DNA of 64,000 bases from Pseudomonas mandelii (lineage in GTDB: Bacteria > Pseudomonadota > Gammaproteobacteria > Pseudomonadales > Pseudomonadaceae), in assembly GCF_006438925.1 (NCBI RefSeq), contig NZ_RCZA01000002.1, forward strand, positions 571,067 through 635,066, read 5' to 3'. Position numbers and translations under genes: made by a program. Numbering within the stretch: the first letter of the stretch is position 1; every line of letters starts with the position of its first letter. The notes beneath the pieces are model-generated. The model saw only the letters and a list, made by a program, of their open reading frames with translations, was not told where the DNA came from and made no database searches. This document shows, in pieces, positions 53,877-63,690 of the stretch.

Positions 53877-55781
53877 ATGGCCACTCCCAGCGCTAGCTCT
53901 TATAACGCAGACGCCATCGAAGTCCTCTCGGGCCTCGACCCGGTGCGCAAACGCCCCGGCATGTACACCGACACCAGTCGGCCGAACCACCTTGCCCAGG
54001 AAGTCATCGACAACAGCGTCGACGAAGCCTTGGCCGGGCACGCGACCTCGGTGCAGGTCATCCTGCACGCCGATCACTCCCTGGAAGTCAGCGATGACGG
54101 CCGCGGCATGCCGGTGGATATCCACGCCGAAGAAGGCGTGTCGGGCGTTGAGCTGATCCTCACCAAGCTCCACGCGGGCGGCAAGTTTTCCAACAAGAAC
54201 TACCAGTTCTCCGGCGGTCTGCACGGGGTGGGTATTTCCGTGGTCAACGCCTTGTCGAACGAAGTCCGGGTGCGCGTAAAGCGTGACGGCAACGAATACC
54301 AGATGACCTTCGCCGGCGGTTACAAGAAAACCGAGCTGGAAATCATTGGTACCGTCGGCAAGCGCAACACCGGTACCAGCGTATTCTTCGCCCCGGACCC
54401 GAAATACTTCGATTCGCCGAAATTCTCCATCAGCCGCCTCAAGCACGTACTCAAGGCCAAGGCCGTTCTGTGCCCGGGGCTGCTGGTCAGTTTTGAAGAC
54501 AAGGCCACCGGCGAGAAAGTCGAATGGCATTACGAAGACGGCCTGCGCTCCTATCTGGTGGACGCGGTCAACGGATTCGAGCGTCTGCCGGACGAACCGT
54601 TCTGCGGCAGCCTGGCCGGTAACAAAGAAGCGGTCGATTGGGCGCTGCTGTGGTTACCGGAAGGTGGCGACAGCGTTCAGGAAAGCTACGTCAACCTGAT
54701 CCCGACGGCGCAGGGCGGTACCCACGTCAACGGTCTGCGTCAGGGCTTGCTCGATGCGATGCGCGAATTCTGCGAATTCCGCAGCCTGCTGCCACGCGGC
54801 GTGAAGCTGGCGCCGGAAGACGTCTGGGAACGCATCGCTTTCGTGCTGTCGATGAAGATGCAAGAGCCGCAATTCTCCGGCCAGACCAAAGAACGTCTGT
54901 CGTCCCGTGAAGCGGCCGCGTTCGTTTCCGGTGTGGTCAAAGATGCCTTCAGCCTGTGGCTTAACGCCAACCCCGAAACCGGCATGCTGCTGGCGGAACT
55001 GGCGATCAACAACGCCGGCCGTCGCCTGAAGGCCAGCAAGAAGGTCGAGCGCAAGCGCATCACGGCGGGGCCGGCACTGCCGGGCAAACTCGCCGACTGC
55101 GCCGGGCAGGACCCGATGCGCTCCGAGCTGTTCCTGGTGGAAGGTGATTCCGCCGGTGGTTCGGCCAAGCAGGCGCGAGACAAAGAATTTCAAGCGATCC
55201 TGCCGTTGCGCGGCAAGATTCTGAACACCTGGGAAGTCGACGGCAGCGAAGTGCTGGCCAGCCAGGAAGTGCACAACATCGCCGTCGCCATCGGCGTCGA
55301 TCCGGGCTCGGCGGACATCGCTCAGCTGCGTTACGGCAAGATCTGCATCCTCGCCGACGCCGACTCCGACGGTCTGCACATCGCCACGTTGCTGTGCGCG
55401 TTGTTCGTCCAGCATTTCCGCCCGTTGGTGGATGCCGGTCATGTCTACGTCGCGATGCCGCCGTTGTACCGTATCGACCTGGGCAAAGAGATTTACTACG
55501 CCCTGGACGAAGCCGAACGCGATGGCATCCTCGATCGTCTGGTGGCCGAGAAGAAACGCGGCAAGCCGCAGGTCACCCGATTCAAAGGTCTGGGTGAAAT
55601 GAACCCGCCGCAGCTGCGCGAAACCACCATGGACCCGAACACTCGGCGTCTGGTGCAGCTGACGCTGGACGATTTCGAAGCGACCTCGGAAATGATGGAC
55701 ATGCTGCTGGCGAAGAAACGCGCCGGTGACCGCAAATCCTGGCTGGAATCCAAAGGCAACCTGGCCGAGGTTCTTGGCTGA
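53877..55781 (+). CDS. parE: DNA topoisomerase IV subunit B
   Basis: 634 residues. GHKL ATPase: RKRPGMYTDT, EVIDNSVDEALAG, DDGRGMPVDIHAEEG and GGLHGVGISVVNALS. TOPRIM: LVEGDSAGGSAKQARD, PLRGKILN, and DADSDGLHI. It powers strand passage by topoisomerase IV and decatenates chromosomes. The TGA overlaps the next ATG, so the genes up to parC are coupled. Confidence 0.98.
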   Translation: MATPSASSYNADAIEVLSGLDPVRKRPGMYTDTSRPNHLAQEVIDNSVDEALAGHATSVQVILHADHSLEVSDDGRGMPVDIHAEEGVSGVELILTKLHAGGKFSNKNYQFSGGLHGVGISVVNALSNEVRVRVKRDGNEYQMTFAGGYKKTELEIIGTVGKRNTGTSVFFAPDPKYFDSPKFSISRLKHVLKAKAVLCPGLLVSFEDKATGEKVEWHYEDGLRSYLVDAVNGFERLPDEPFCGSLAGNKEAVDWALLWLPEGGDSVQESYVNLIPTAQGGTHVNGLRQGLLDAMREFCEFRSLLPRGVKLAPEDVWERIAFVLSMKMQEPQFSGQTKERLSSREAAAFVSGVVKDAFSLWLNANPETGMLLAELAINNAGRRLKASKKVERKRITAGPALPGKLADCAGQDPMRSELFLVEGDSAGGSAKQARDKEFQAILPLRGKILNTWEVDGSEVLASQEVHNIAVAIGVDPGSADIAQLRYGKICILADADSDGLHIATLLCALFVQHFRPLVDAGHVYVAMPPLYRIDLGKEIYYALDEAERDGILDRLVAEKKRGKPQVTRFKGLGEMNPPQLRETTMDPNTRRLVQLTLDDFEATSEMMDMLLAKKRAGDRKSWLESKGNLAEVLG

Positions 55782-56770
55782 TGCGGGTTGGCTTTGCCCT
55801 GGCGTGTGCGTTACTTCTGACCTCGGTTTCGGTGTTTGCCGAACCGCTGCCGAAACTGCGCCTGTTGTCCGAGCATCCCGTTGACGGTATGCGCGGCGGC
55901 AACCTGTCAGGGTTGGCCCAGTGCGGCAAGGATCTGTGGACGGTATCGGATCGCGACGACGATCAGATTTACCGGCTCGATACCCGCGACCGGGTATGGC
56001 AAGCCGAAACCGTGGGCATCGGCGTACCACCGGTGCCAGACAGCGGGTTGCCCTGGGGCCTGCGTTCGCGGACCTGGCTGGCGTCGTTTGTCCGGGGCGG
56101 GGATCTGGATTTTGAAGGCATCACCTGCGACAGCGCCGGTAATCGCTATATCGTCAGCGAATCCCATGCCGCGATTCTACAAGTGCCGCCCGTTGGGCCA
56201 TCGTCCTGGCTGAAGATCTCACCGATTTTGATTCGCGAAGCCCGGGCCAGCGGCATGCTGCTGCACTTCAATGCGTTGTTTGAAGGCTTGGCGATCAATC
56301 CGGCGGGTGATCAATTGTGGCTCGCCGCCGAGCGTCAAAGCCGTGGATTGTTGCTGATCAAGCGCAAACAAACGGTATGGGATTGCGATGGTGGCTGTGT
56401 GTTGCTGAGCGAAGCCGGGAAAGAAATGCAGCCGGCGCAGTTTCCCCGAGCCAAAGCAGTGTCCCGAGACTTTGCCGACCTGTCGCTGTTCAACGGCAAG
56501 CTGTTTACCCTTGAGCGCAACGCATACCAGATCTGCCGCCGTGATCCGGTGACGGCCAAGGTCGAGCGCTGCTGGTCGTTTGCCGATGAAGCCCTGCAGC
56601 CGCATCGCCGCTATTCAAATCCTTACGGCCTGACCGAAGCGTTGATTGTTGACGCCGAGGGCGCGTGGATTGGCACCGACAACAACAACGATGCCCGCGC
56701 CGATGGCGAGGAACGTCCGATCGTCTGGCGCTTTGCCGCGCCTGAAGGCGGCTGGAGCGCCAAGCCGTGA
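55781..56770 (+). CDS. Exported esterase-like phytase family protein
   Basis: 329 residues. Signal peptide MRVGFALACALLLTSVSVFAEP, then a beta-propeller typical of the esterase-like activity of phytase family: LSGLAQCGKDLWTVSDRDDD, LDFEGITCDSAGNRYIVSES, FEGLAINPAGDQLWLAAER and the end IGTDNNNDARADGEERPIVW. Periplasmic; substrate unknown. Overlaps parE (TGATG) and the next gene (GTGA). Confidence 0.85.
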   Translation: MRVGFALACALLLTSVSVFAEPLPKLRLLSEHPVDGMRGGNLSGLAQCGKDLWTVSDRDDDQIYRLDTRDRVWQAETVGIGVPPVPDSGLPWGLRSRTWLASFVRGGDLDFEGITCDSAGNRYIVSESHAAILQVPPVGPSSWLKISPILIREARASGMLLHFNALFEGLAINPAGDQLWLAAERQSRGLLLIKRKQTVWDCDGGCVLLSEAGKEMQPAQFPRAKAVSRDFADLSLFNGKLFTLERNAYQICRRDPVTAKVERCWSFADEALQPHRRYSNPYGLTEALIVDAEGAWIGTDNNNDARADGEERPIVWRFAAPEGGWSAKP

Positions 56771-57291
56771 GCCAGCAAACGCCGGGAAAACGCGCCGGTC
56801 GGGTATTTATGGTGCTGGCCTGGTGCGCGGCGCTGTTTCTGGCCACGCGGTTTTTCGGTCAGTGGGAATCGCGTCAGCAGAACCCCAACACCGTCGTCAG
56901 CTCTGAGCAGGGCGAAGGTTTTATCGAAGTGAAACTGGCCAGCAACACACAGGGTCACTTCGTCGCCAGCGGCCAGATCAACAGTCAGCCGGTGGATTTC
57001 ATGCTAGATACCGGGGCGACGGACGTGTCGATCCCGGCGGAAATGGCCGAACGGCTAAAACTGGAAAAAGGCTTTGGGGTGACCCTGAGCACGGCCAACG
57101 GCCGCACCCAGGGTTACCGAACCCGCATCGACCGGCTGCAACTGGGCGACATTGTGCTGCGTGATGTGCGCGCCCTCGTCGTGCCAGGCCTGGATGGCAA
57201 GCAAGTGCTGCTCGGTATGAGCGCGCTGAACAAACTTGAATTTACCCAGCGCGGTGGCACCATGCTGCTGCGCCAGACAACGAACCGATGA
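56767..57291 (+). CDS. Membrane-anchored retropepsin-like aspartic protease
   Basis: 174 residues starting with GTG 56767. One N-terminal membrane helix ([19 protein letters not shown]), then a single-lobe aspartic protease of clan AA (TIGR02281 type). The active site is [15 protein letters not shown], and the hydrophobic-hydrophobic-Gly motif is in [13 protein letters not shown]. It should dimerise in the periplasm. Substrates unknown. It overlaps the phytase-like gene, and parC starts 7 bases later. Confidence 0.9.
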   Translation: MSQQTPGKRAGRVFMVLAWCAALFLATRFFGQWESRQQNPNTVVSSEQGEGFIEVKLASNTQGHFVASGQINSQPVDFMLDTGATDVSIPAEMAERLKLEKGFGVTLSTANGRTQGYRTRIDRLQLGDIVLRDVRALVVPGLDGKQVLLGMSALNKLEFTQRGGTMLLRQTTNR

Positions 57292-57298
57292 GGCCCGC

Positions 57299-59566
57299 AT
57301 GAGCGACTCCCTTGATCTCAGCCTGGACGGTGTAGAACGCCGGTCACTGGCTGACTTCACCGAAAATGCCTACCTCAACTACTCCATGTACGTGATCATG
57401 GACCGTGCCTTGCCGCATATCGGCGACGGCCTGAAACCGGTACAGCGGCGCATTATCTATGCGATGAGCGAGTTGGGGCTGGACGCTGATTCCAAGCACA
57501 AGAAATCGGCGCGTACCGTCGGTGACGTGCTCGGCAAGTTCCACCCGCACGGCGATTCGGCCTGCTACGAAGCCATGGTCCTGATGGCCCAGCCGTTCAG
57601 CTACCGCTACACGCTAGTCGACGGCCAGGGTAACTGGGGGGCGCCGGATGATCCCAAGTCCTTCGCCGCCATGCGTTACACCGAGGCGCGGCTGTCGCGT
57701 TATTCCGAAGTGCTGCTCAGCGAACTGGGCCAGGGCACTGCGGACTGGGGCCCGAACTTCGACGGCACCCTCGACGAACCGCTGGTGTTGCCGGCGCGTT
57801 TGCCGAACATCCTGCTCAACGGCACCACCGGCATCGCCGTGGGCATGGCCACCGACGTACCGCCGCACAACCTGCGCGAAGTCGCCACGGCGTGCGTGCG
57901 TTTGCTTGATGAGCCCAAAGCCACGGTCGAACAGCTCTGCGAACACATCCAGGGCCCGGATTATCCGACCGAAGCGGAAATCATCACGCCGCGCGCCGAC
58001 CTGCTGAAAATGTACGAAACCGGCAAGGGCTCGGTGCGCATGCGCGCTGTTTACCACATTGAAGACGGCGACATCATCGTCACCGCGCTGCCGCATCAGG
58101 TATCCGGCGCGAAGGTGCTGGAACAGATCGCGGCCATGATGCAGGCCAAGCCGTCGAAAGCCCCACAGATCGCTGACTTGCGAGACGAATCCGACCACGA
58201 AAACCCGTGCCGGATCGTGATTATTCCGGGCGCACGCAAAAACTTTGACCACGATGCATTGATGACCCACCTGTTCGCCAGCACCGAGCTGGAGTCGAGC
58301 TACCGGGTCAACATCAACATCATCGGTCTGGACGGCAAGCCGCAGCTGAAAAATCTGCGCGCGTTGTTGGTCGAGTGGCTGGAATTCCGGGTCCAGACTG
58401 TGCGTCGTCGCCTGCAATTCCGCCTGGACAAGGTCGAGCGTCGCCTGCACCTGTTGGACGGTTTGTTGATCGCCTACCTCAACCTGGATGAAGTGATTCA
58501 CATCATTCGTACCGAGGAGCACCCGAAAGCGGCGCTGATCGCGCGTTTCGCCCTGAGCGAAATCCAGGCCGACTACATCCTCGACACCCGTTTGCGTCAG
58601 TTGGCGCGACTGGAGGAAATGAAGCTGCGTGCCGAGCAGGATGAACTGCTCAAGGAACAGGCCAAGCTGCAAGCCCTGCTGGGCAGCGAAGCCAAGCTGA
58701 AAAAGCTGGTGCGTACCGAACTGATCAAGGACGCCGAAACTTACGGCGACGACCGTCGCTCGCCAATCGTCGAGCGCGCCGAAGCCAAGGCCCTGACCGA
58801 GCACGATCTGCTGCCAAACGAGAAAGTGACCGTCGTTCTGTCGGAAAAAGGCTGGGTTCGTTCTGCCAAGGGTCACGAAATCGACGCCACCGGGCTTTCC
58901 TACAAGGCCGGGGATGGTTTCAAGGCCTTGGCGCCCGGGCGCTCCAACCAGTTTGCGGTGTTTATCGACTCCACCGGTCGCAGCTATTCGGTGGCCGCGC
59001 ACACGCTGCCATCGGCCCGTGGCCAGGGCGAACCGCTGACCGGCCGTCTGACGCCGCCGCCAGGGGCGAGCTTCGAATGCGTGCTGATGCCGGAAGACGA
59101 CTCGCTGTACGTGATCGCGTCCGACGCCGGTTACGGTTTCGTGGTAAAAGGTGAAGACCTGCAAGCCAAGAACAAGGCGGGCAAGGCGCTGTTGAGCCTG
59201 CCGAACAACGCCAAGGTGATTCTGCCGCGTCCGGTGGCCGATCGTGAGCAGAACTGGCTGGCCTCGGTGACCACCGAAGGTCGCCTGCTGATCTTCAAGA
59301 TCAGCGATCTGCCACAATTAGGTAAAGGTAAAGGTAATAAGATCATCGGGATTTCTGGTGAGCGTGTTGCCAGCCGCGAAGAATATGTTACGGACATCGC
59401 CGTTCTGCCGGATGGCGCCACATTGGTGCTGCAGGCCGGAAAACGTACCTTGTCACTGAAAGCGGACGACCTCGAACACTACAAAGGTGAGCGTGGACGT
59501 CGTGGTAACAAACTTCCACGTGGCTTTCAGAGGGTAGATGCGCTGCTCGTCGAAAACCTCAATTAA
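57299..59566 (+). CDS. parC: DNA topoisomerase IV subunit A
   Basis: 755 residues from ATG 57299; an open frame running back into the protease gene is discarded. The breakage-reunion domain has the active-site Tyr in [15 protein letters not shown]. The quinolone-determining segment [17 protein letters not shown] keeps the wild-type Ser and Glu (E. coli Ser80, Glu84). The C-terminal beta-pinwheel runs from about 500. Partner of ParE. Confidence 0.98.
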   Translation: MSDSLDLSLDGVERRSLADFTENAYLNYSMYVIMDRALPHIGDGLKPVQRRIIYAMSELGLDADSKHKKSARTVGDVLGKFHPHGDSACYEAMVLMAQPFSYRYTLVDGQGNWGAPDDPKSFAAMRYTEARLSRYSEVLLSELGQGTADWGPNFDGTLDEPLVLPARLPNILLNGTTGIAVGMATDVPPHNLREVATACVRLLDEPKATVEQLCEHIQGPDYPTEAEIITPRADLLKMYETGKGSVRMRAVYHIEDGDIIVTALPHQVSGAKVLEQIAAMMQAKPSKAPQIADLRDESDHENPCRIVIIPGARKNFDHDALMTHLFASTELESSYRVNINIIGLDGKPQLKNLRALLVEWLEFRVQTVRRRLQFRLDKVERRLHLLDGLLIAYLNLDEVIHIIRTEEHPKAALIARFALSEIQADYILDTRLRQLARLEEMKLRAEQDELLKEQAKLQALLGSEAKLKKLVRTELIKDAETYGDDRRSPIVERAEAKALTEHDLLPNEKVTVVLSEKGWVRSAKGHEIDATGLSYKAGDGFKALAPGRSNQFAVFIDSTGRSYSVAAHTLPSARGQGEPLTGRLTPPPGASFECVLMPEDDSLYVIASDAGYGFVVKGEDLQAKNKAGKALLSLPNNAKVILPRPVADREQNWLASVTTEGRLLIFKISDLPQLGKGKGNKIIGISGERVASREEYVTDIAVLPDGATLVLQAGKRTLSLKADDLEHYKGERGRRGNKLPRGFQRVDALLVENLN

Positions 59567-59581
59567 GCGTCCTAGAGCGCT

Positions 59582-59607
59582 CGATCTACGATTTAACGCG
59601 TAGATCG
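59582..59607 (+). terminator. Hairpin after parC
   Basis: CGATCTACG (59582-59590) pairs perfectly with CGTAGATCG (59599-59607). There is no T run, so termination is only possible, not clear. Confidence 0.4.
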
Positions 59608-59742
59608 ACGCTTTGGCGCTGGAGTCGGAACGCATATTCACGGATGATATGGCCTTTCAAGCGCCGGCGTGGCCGAGCGTTCTTCATATTTATTGAGTAT
59701 TTTCACTGTGGTTAGCCTTGTGGCAGCCACCTGGATGGGACG

Positions 59743-60456
59743 ATGACTGCTCTGCGCCTTCCTTTTATTTTGATGCTCGCTGGCGTTTTTGGCCTGGCGG
59801 GTTGCAGCGTTCACCAACCGGTGTCGCTGTATCAGCTGGACAGCGGAAGTCCGGCTCAGCCTGCGCAAAGCGCGGGCATGGCTGTATTGCTGGGTCCGGT
59901 AACGGTAGCCGATTACCTGCAACGCGAAACGTTGTTGCAGCGACAGCCGGATGGCAGCCTGCAAGCTTCGGCTGATGGTCGTTGGGCGGGTAGCCTGTCG
60001 TCTGATATTGATCAGCTGCTGCTGCGTCAGGTCGCCGGTCATCTGGACAGCCAGCGCGTGGTGCTGGCGCCAGCGACACTGGGCTTCACGCCGGATGTGC
60101 AGGTTCTGCTGACGATTACTCGCCTGGACTCGGGTGAGGGGCAACCGGCGATCCTTGATGCGCAATGGCGTCTGATCGACCGTCGTGGCCAGGTTCGTGA
60201 TAACCGCATCATTCACCTGCAGGAACAGCATGCCGGTGGCACGGCGGCTCAGGTTCAGGCTCAGGGTGTATTGCTGCAGCGTCTGGCCGAGCAACTGTCG
60301 ACGGCGCTCAAGCCGCTGGCTAACCAGCCACCGATCGCCGAAGCGCCAAAAAAACCAGCTGCCAAGCCGGCGGCACCAGCGGCAGAGCAGGATAAGCAAC
60401 CGAAGATCCCGATGGCTTCGCCAATCCGGACCGATATGGAAGTATTCAGGTTCTAA
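59743..60456 (+). CDS. PqiC/ABC-transport auxiliary lipoprotein
   Basis: 237 residues. Lipoprotein signal MTALRLPFILMLAGVFGLAGCS with lipobox LAGC, then the PqiC-type core (VSLYQLDSG, VLLGPVTVADYLQRETLL, QLLLRQVAGHL). A Pro/Ala-rich tail follows (AEAPKKPAAKPAAPAAEQ). Known members help MCE-type lipid transport between membranes. No PqiA/B or Mce gene is near, so the partner is unknown. A strong terminator follows. Confidence 0.82.
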   Translation: MTALRLPFILMLAGVFGLAGCSVHQPVSLYQLDSGSPAQPAQSAGMAVLLGPVTVADYLQRETLLQRQPDGSLQASADGRWAGSLSSDIDQLLLRQVAGHLDSQRVVLAPATLGFTPDVQVLLTITRLDSGEGQPAILDAQWRLIDRRGQVRDNRIIHLQEQHAGGTAAQVQAQGVLLQRLAEQLSTALKPLANQPPIAEAPKKPAAKPAAPAAEQDKQPKIPMASPIRTDMEVFRF

Positions 60457-60476
60457 GCCTGGATTGATCCAAGAGC

Positions 60477-60507
60477 AAAGCCCGCATTGATGCGGGCTTT
60501 GTTGTTT
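60477..60507 (+). terminator. Terminator of the PqiC-like gene
   Basis: AAAGCCCGCA (60477-60486) pairs perfectly with TGCGGGCTTT (60491-60500) around TTGA, followed by GTTGTTT. Confidence 0.88.
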
Positions 60508-60540
60508 CTGCAGTTGAAGTTCTCTAGTGCTTTTCCTGGC

Positions 60541-60619
60541 CTCTTCGCGAGCAGGCTCGCTCCCACAGTGGATGTGTGGGTAGCCGAGACTACCTGTGGG
60601 AGCGAGCCTGCTCGCGAAG
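60541..60619. repeat. REP doublet, type B
   Basis: CTTCGCGAGCAGGCTCGCTC (60543 on) is inverted at 60595-60619. It lies between two terminators facing each other. Confidence 0.9.
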
Positions 60620-60635
60620 GCGTCGGGACAGGCAA

Positions 60636-60672
60636 CAAAAAAGCCCGCAGACGAGTGATCATCTGCGGGCTT
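60636..60672 (-). terminator. Terminator of the SMP-like gene
   Basis: On the minus strand AAGCCCGCAGA (60672-60662) pairs with TCTGCGGGCTT (60651-60641), followed by six T. Its stem resembles that of the terminator at 60477. Confidence 0.88.
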
Positions 60673-60690
60673 GGTTGTAGCTTCTAAGGC

Positions 60691-62223
60691 TTACGCCCGA
60701 CGCTCATGCATCCGCGCCAGTTGCCGCTCGAGCATCGACGGATAAGGCTCCATCAGTCGCTCTACGCAACAAGCGCCTTCCGGGCTTGCGATCGGTCGGA
60801 TTCGTGCGCGCTGGCGGATCAGCGCGTCGTCACCGATCTTGCGCTCCACCAGCAACAGGTTGCGGCTGTGTTGCGACAGGGCCAGCGCATCCTGAGCGGT
60901 TTCGGTCAGCAGCAGATCTATCTGGCTCAGGCCGAACAGCTCGTCACCCAGGGTCAGGCCCAGTTGCAATTGCAAGGTGATGCCGCTGTCGGCGACTTCG
61001 ATCTGCAACTGATGGCCCAGAGCCCGCAACAGCTCACCGCAACAGATGGCATTGGTCAGGTAGTCATCGCCGCTGTCTTCGGTATGGAACAGCATCAGCG
61101 TGCTGCCATCGTTCAGAGTGTGCAGTTCGCTCTGGTAGAGCGAGGCGGCCTGATCGAGGCAGTCACGATAGCGTTTGAGCAGTTCTTCCAGGCGTGTGCG
61201 GGGCAGACGACGCAGCTGATCCTGAGCGCCCAGTTGCACGGCCAGCACCGCGCTGTGCTGCGGCACGTTCGATAGTTGCAGTTTGGCTACCGGTTTCGGC
61301 GCGGTCGAAGCTGATTCATCACGCAGGTCGGCAAATGCATCGTCGTCATCATCGTCTTCAACGGTACTGACAATGCGCCGTGGCGCAGGTTTGAGGCCGG
61401 CCACAGGCTTGGATTCATCGAAACTCGGGTCACGCAGATTGCGCATTTCGAAGGTCGGCTCGTTATCGTCCGCGTCTTCGTAGTCGCTTTCGTCGTATTC
61501 AGGCTCAGGAGCGGGTTCCGGCTCGGCGGGCTCTGGCGCGAAGTCGGCGTGCAGCTGGCGGGCCAGATCGCCGATCTCATCCTGACGCTCGGTGGCCGGG
61601 GTGTATTCGTCGATATGGCGCAGCCACACCCGCAATTGCAGCAACGGCGTGGAGATGTGCCGACCCAGGCGCAGACTCAAGGCCAGGGACAGCGCCAGCA
61701 GAATCGCGCTCAAAATGCCCATGCTTTGCAGGCTGATGGTCATCGGCTGCTGGAACTGATCCATGTCCAGGCTGATGCGCAGCTGCCCGGCGGTCACGTC
61801 CTGGAACGTGATCTTGCTCTGGTACATGCCTTCGGCTTCGCCCAGCAGGCTGTGCTTGGGGCGCTGACCGGCTTCGGCGAGGATGCGGTTATCCACGCTG
61901 TAGATGGCAGCGTGAGCCACCAGCTTGTTTTTGGTCAGGTTGTTGAGCAGCACGTTGAGGCTGAGGATGTCGTTGGACACCAACAGCTCCGTGGCGGACG
62001 TGGCAGTTTGCGTGGTCAGGCTTTCGCCCAGCGCATCCGCCTGCTCGTGCATGGCCTGCTTGAACTGCAAACCCATCACACAGGCATAAATCACCAGGGC
62101 CAGAGCGACCAGGATCACGTTATGGCTGGCAATGCGCAATGCAATCGGTACACGGCGGTGGCGCAGTGCACGGAAGATCAGCAGAAAGAAGTTATCGGTT
62201 TTTACTGGCGTGGGCCGGTTCAC
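60691..62223 (-). CDS. SMP/AhpA-type inner membrane protein with periplasmic sensor-like region
   Basis: 510 residues starting with GTG 62223. A first membrane helix (IASHNVILVALALVIYACVM) and a second (LSAILLALSLALSLRL) flank a ~115-residue periplasmic part. After a HAMP-like linker comes a highly acidic region (DESDYEDADDNEP, VEDDDDDDAFADL) and a C-terminal domain ending FSQIDLLLTE-like sequence that recalls a cyclase-homology fold. The N-terminal half matches the SMP_2 (YtjB/AhpA) family, which in E. coli also adjoins serB. Function is unknown. It is divergent from serB. Confidence 0.78.
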   Translation of the reverse strand: MNRPTPVKTDNFFLLIFRALRHRRVPIALRIASHNVILVALALVIYACVMGLQFKQAMHEQADALGESLTTQTATSATELLVSNDILSLNVLLNNLTKNKLVAHAAIYSVDNRILAEAGQRPKHSLLGEAEGMYQSKITFQDVTAGQLRISLDMDQFQQPMTISLQSMGILSAILLALSLALSLRLGRHISTPLLQLRVWLRHIDEYTPATERQDEIGDLARQLHADFAPEPAEPEPAPEPEYDESDYEDADDNEPTFEMRNLRDPSFDESKPVAGLKPAPRRIVSTVEDDDDDDAFADLRDESASTAPKPVAKLQLSNVPQHSAVLAVQLGAQDQLRRLPRTRLEELLKRYRDCLDQAASLYQSELHTLNDGSTLMLFHTEDSGDDYLTNAICCGELLRALGHQLQIEVADSGITLQLQLGLTLGDELFGLSQIDLLLTETAQDALALSQHSRNLLLVERKIGDDALIRQRARIRPIASPEGACCVERLMEPYPSMLERQLARMHERRA

Positions 62224-62358
62224 TTGAGCTCGGCTCTTTTGTCCGTGAAGTTGACGCGCAGTATAGCGACAGGCCCTAGACCGTCAAAGCGCTCACGGTG
62301 CCCGATGGTCACTGAAAGTGGGTAGAATGCGGTTTTTTTCCACCTGCGGGGGTGCGCC

Positions 62359-63573
62359 TTGCGCGAAATCGTCCTGATAAACATCACGGGAGTCGACCGT
62401 CCGGGTCTGACTGCAGCCATTACCGGCGTTCTGGCCCAAGGTGGTGTGAACATTCTCGACATCGGTCAGGCAGTGATTCACGACACCCTGTCGTTCGGCA
62501 TCCTGGTTGAAATTCCTGACACCGAGCAAGGCAAGTCGGTGCTCAAGGACATCCTGTTCACGGCTTACAAGCTCGATCAGCAGGTGCGTTTCACGCCGGT
62601 GTCCGAAGAGGATTACCAGCAGTGGGTTGGCAATCAGGGCAAGAAACGCCACATCGTGACCCTGCTGACCCGCAAAGTGACCGCCGGGCAATTGCAGGCC
62701 GTGAGTTCGATCACCGCCAAATATGGCCTGAACATCGACCACATCGATCGTCTGTCCGGGCGTATGCCGCTGGACACCCCGGCCGATCAGGGCAAGGGCT
62801 GCATCGAGTTTTCCGTTCGTGGTGAAGCGGCTGATCCGCAAGCGCTGCGGGCCGAGTTCCTCAGCGTCGCGCAGGAACTGAACGTCGACATCGCCTTCCA
62901 GGAAGATTCGCTGTTCCGTCGTAACCGCCGCCTGGCGGTGTTCGACATGGATTCGACGCTGATCGAAGCCGAAGTGATCGACGAACTGGCCAAGGCTGCC
63001 GGAGTGGGCGATCAGGTATCTGCGATCACCGAGCGGGCGATGGCCGGCGAATTGGACTTTCGCGCCAGCTTCAAGGAGCGCCTGGCCTTGTTGAAAGGGC
63101 TGGACGTCAGCGTGCTGGATTCCATCGGCGCCTCCCTGCGTCTGACCGAAGGTGCCGAAACACTGTTCGCCGAACTCAAGCGTCTGGGCTACAAGACCGC
63201 CATCCTGTCGGGCGGCTTTACCTACTTCGCCAAGCAATTGCAGGCCAAGCTGGGCATCGACTACGTGTTCGCCAACGAACTGGAAGTAGTAGACGGCAAA
63301 GTGACTGGCGTGGCGGTCGAGCCGATTGTTGATGCGCAACGCAAGGCGGATCTGCTGAAGGAACTGGCGCACAAGGAAGGTTTGCGCCTGGAGCAGACCA
63401 TTGCGGTCGGCGACGGCGCCAACGATTTGCCAATGCTGGCGATTGCCGGGTTGGGCGTGGCGTTCCGTGCCAAGCCGCTGGTCAAGCAGTCGGCGAAGCA
63501 GGCGATTTCCACCCTTGGGCTGGATGGCGTGCTGTATCTGCTGGGGTTCCGGGATCGCGACGGGCAACTCTAA
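62359..63573 (+). CDS. serB: Phosphoserine phosphatase
   Basis: 404 residues starting with TTG 62359 (GGGGGT upstream, MREIVLINITGVDRPGLTAA). Two N-terminal ACT-like domains (about 1-175) are followed by the HAD domain: nucleophile Asp in VFDMDSTLIEAEVIDEL, SGGFTYFAKQL, and GDGANDLPMLAIAGLGVAF. It makes serine in the last step of its synthesis. The ACT part probably senses an amino acid, as in other Pseudomonas SerB proteins. Confidence 0.96.
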   Translation: MREIVLINITGVDRPGLTAAITGVLAQGGVNILDIGQAVIHDTLSFGILVEIPDTEQGKSVLKDILFTAYKLDQQVRFTPVSEEDYQQWVGNQGKKRHIVTLLTRKVTAGQLQAVSSITAKYGLNIDHIDRLSGRMPLDTPADQGKGCIEFSVRGEAADPQALRAEFLSVAQELNVDIAFQEDSLFRRNRRLAVFDMDSTLIEAEVIDELAKAAGVGDQVSAITERAMAGELDFRASFKERLALLKGLDVSVLDSIGASLRLTEGAETLFAELKRLGYKTAILSGGFTYFAKQLQAKLGIDYVFANELEVVDGKVTGVAVEPIVDAQRKADLLKELAHKEGLRLEQTIAVGDGANDLPMLAIAGLGVAFRAKPLVKQSAKQAISTLGLDGVLYLLGFRDRDGQL

Positions 63574-63581
63574 GGAAGATC

Positions 63582-63674
63582 AAAAGATCGTCCGAACGCG
63601 GCCCGAACCTTCGGCAGCTCCTACTAAGGAATATGTATTTCCCTGTAGGAGCTGCCGCAGGCTGCGATCTTTTG
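63582..63674. repeat. Chimeric REP doublet (type A with variant arm)
   Basis: The left arm (63582-63625) carries the GTCCGAACGCGGCCCG insert. The right arm (about 63643-63674) is canonical with CCGCAGG. It is the mirror image of the element at 8911-9004, with one base different in the variant arm. It lies between convergent serB and the last gene. Confidence 0.85.
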
Positions 63675-63690
63675 CTTTTGTGGCACCCGG

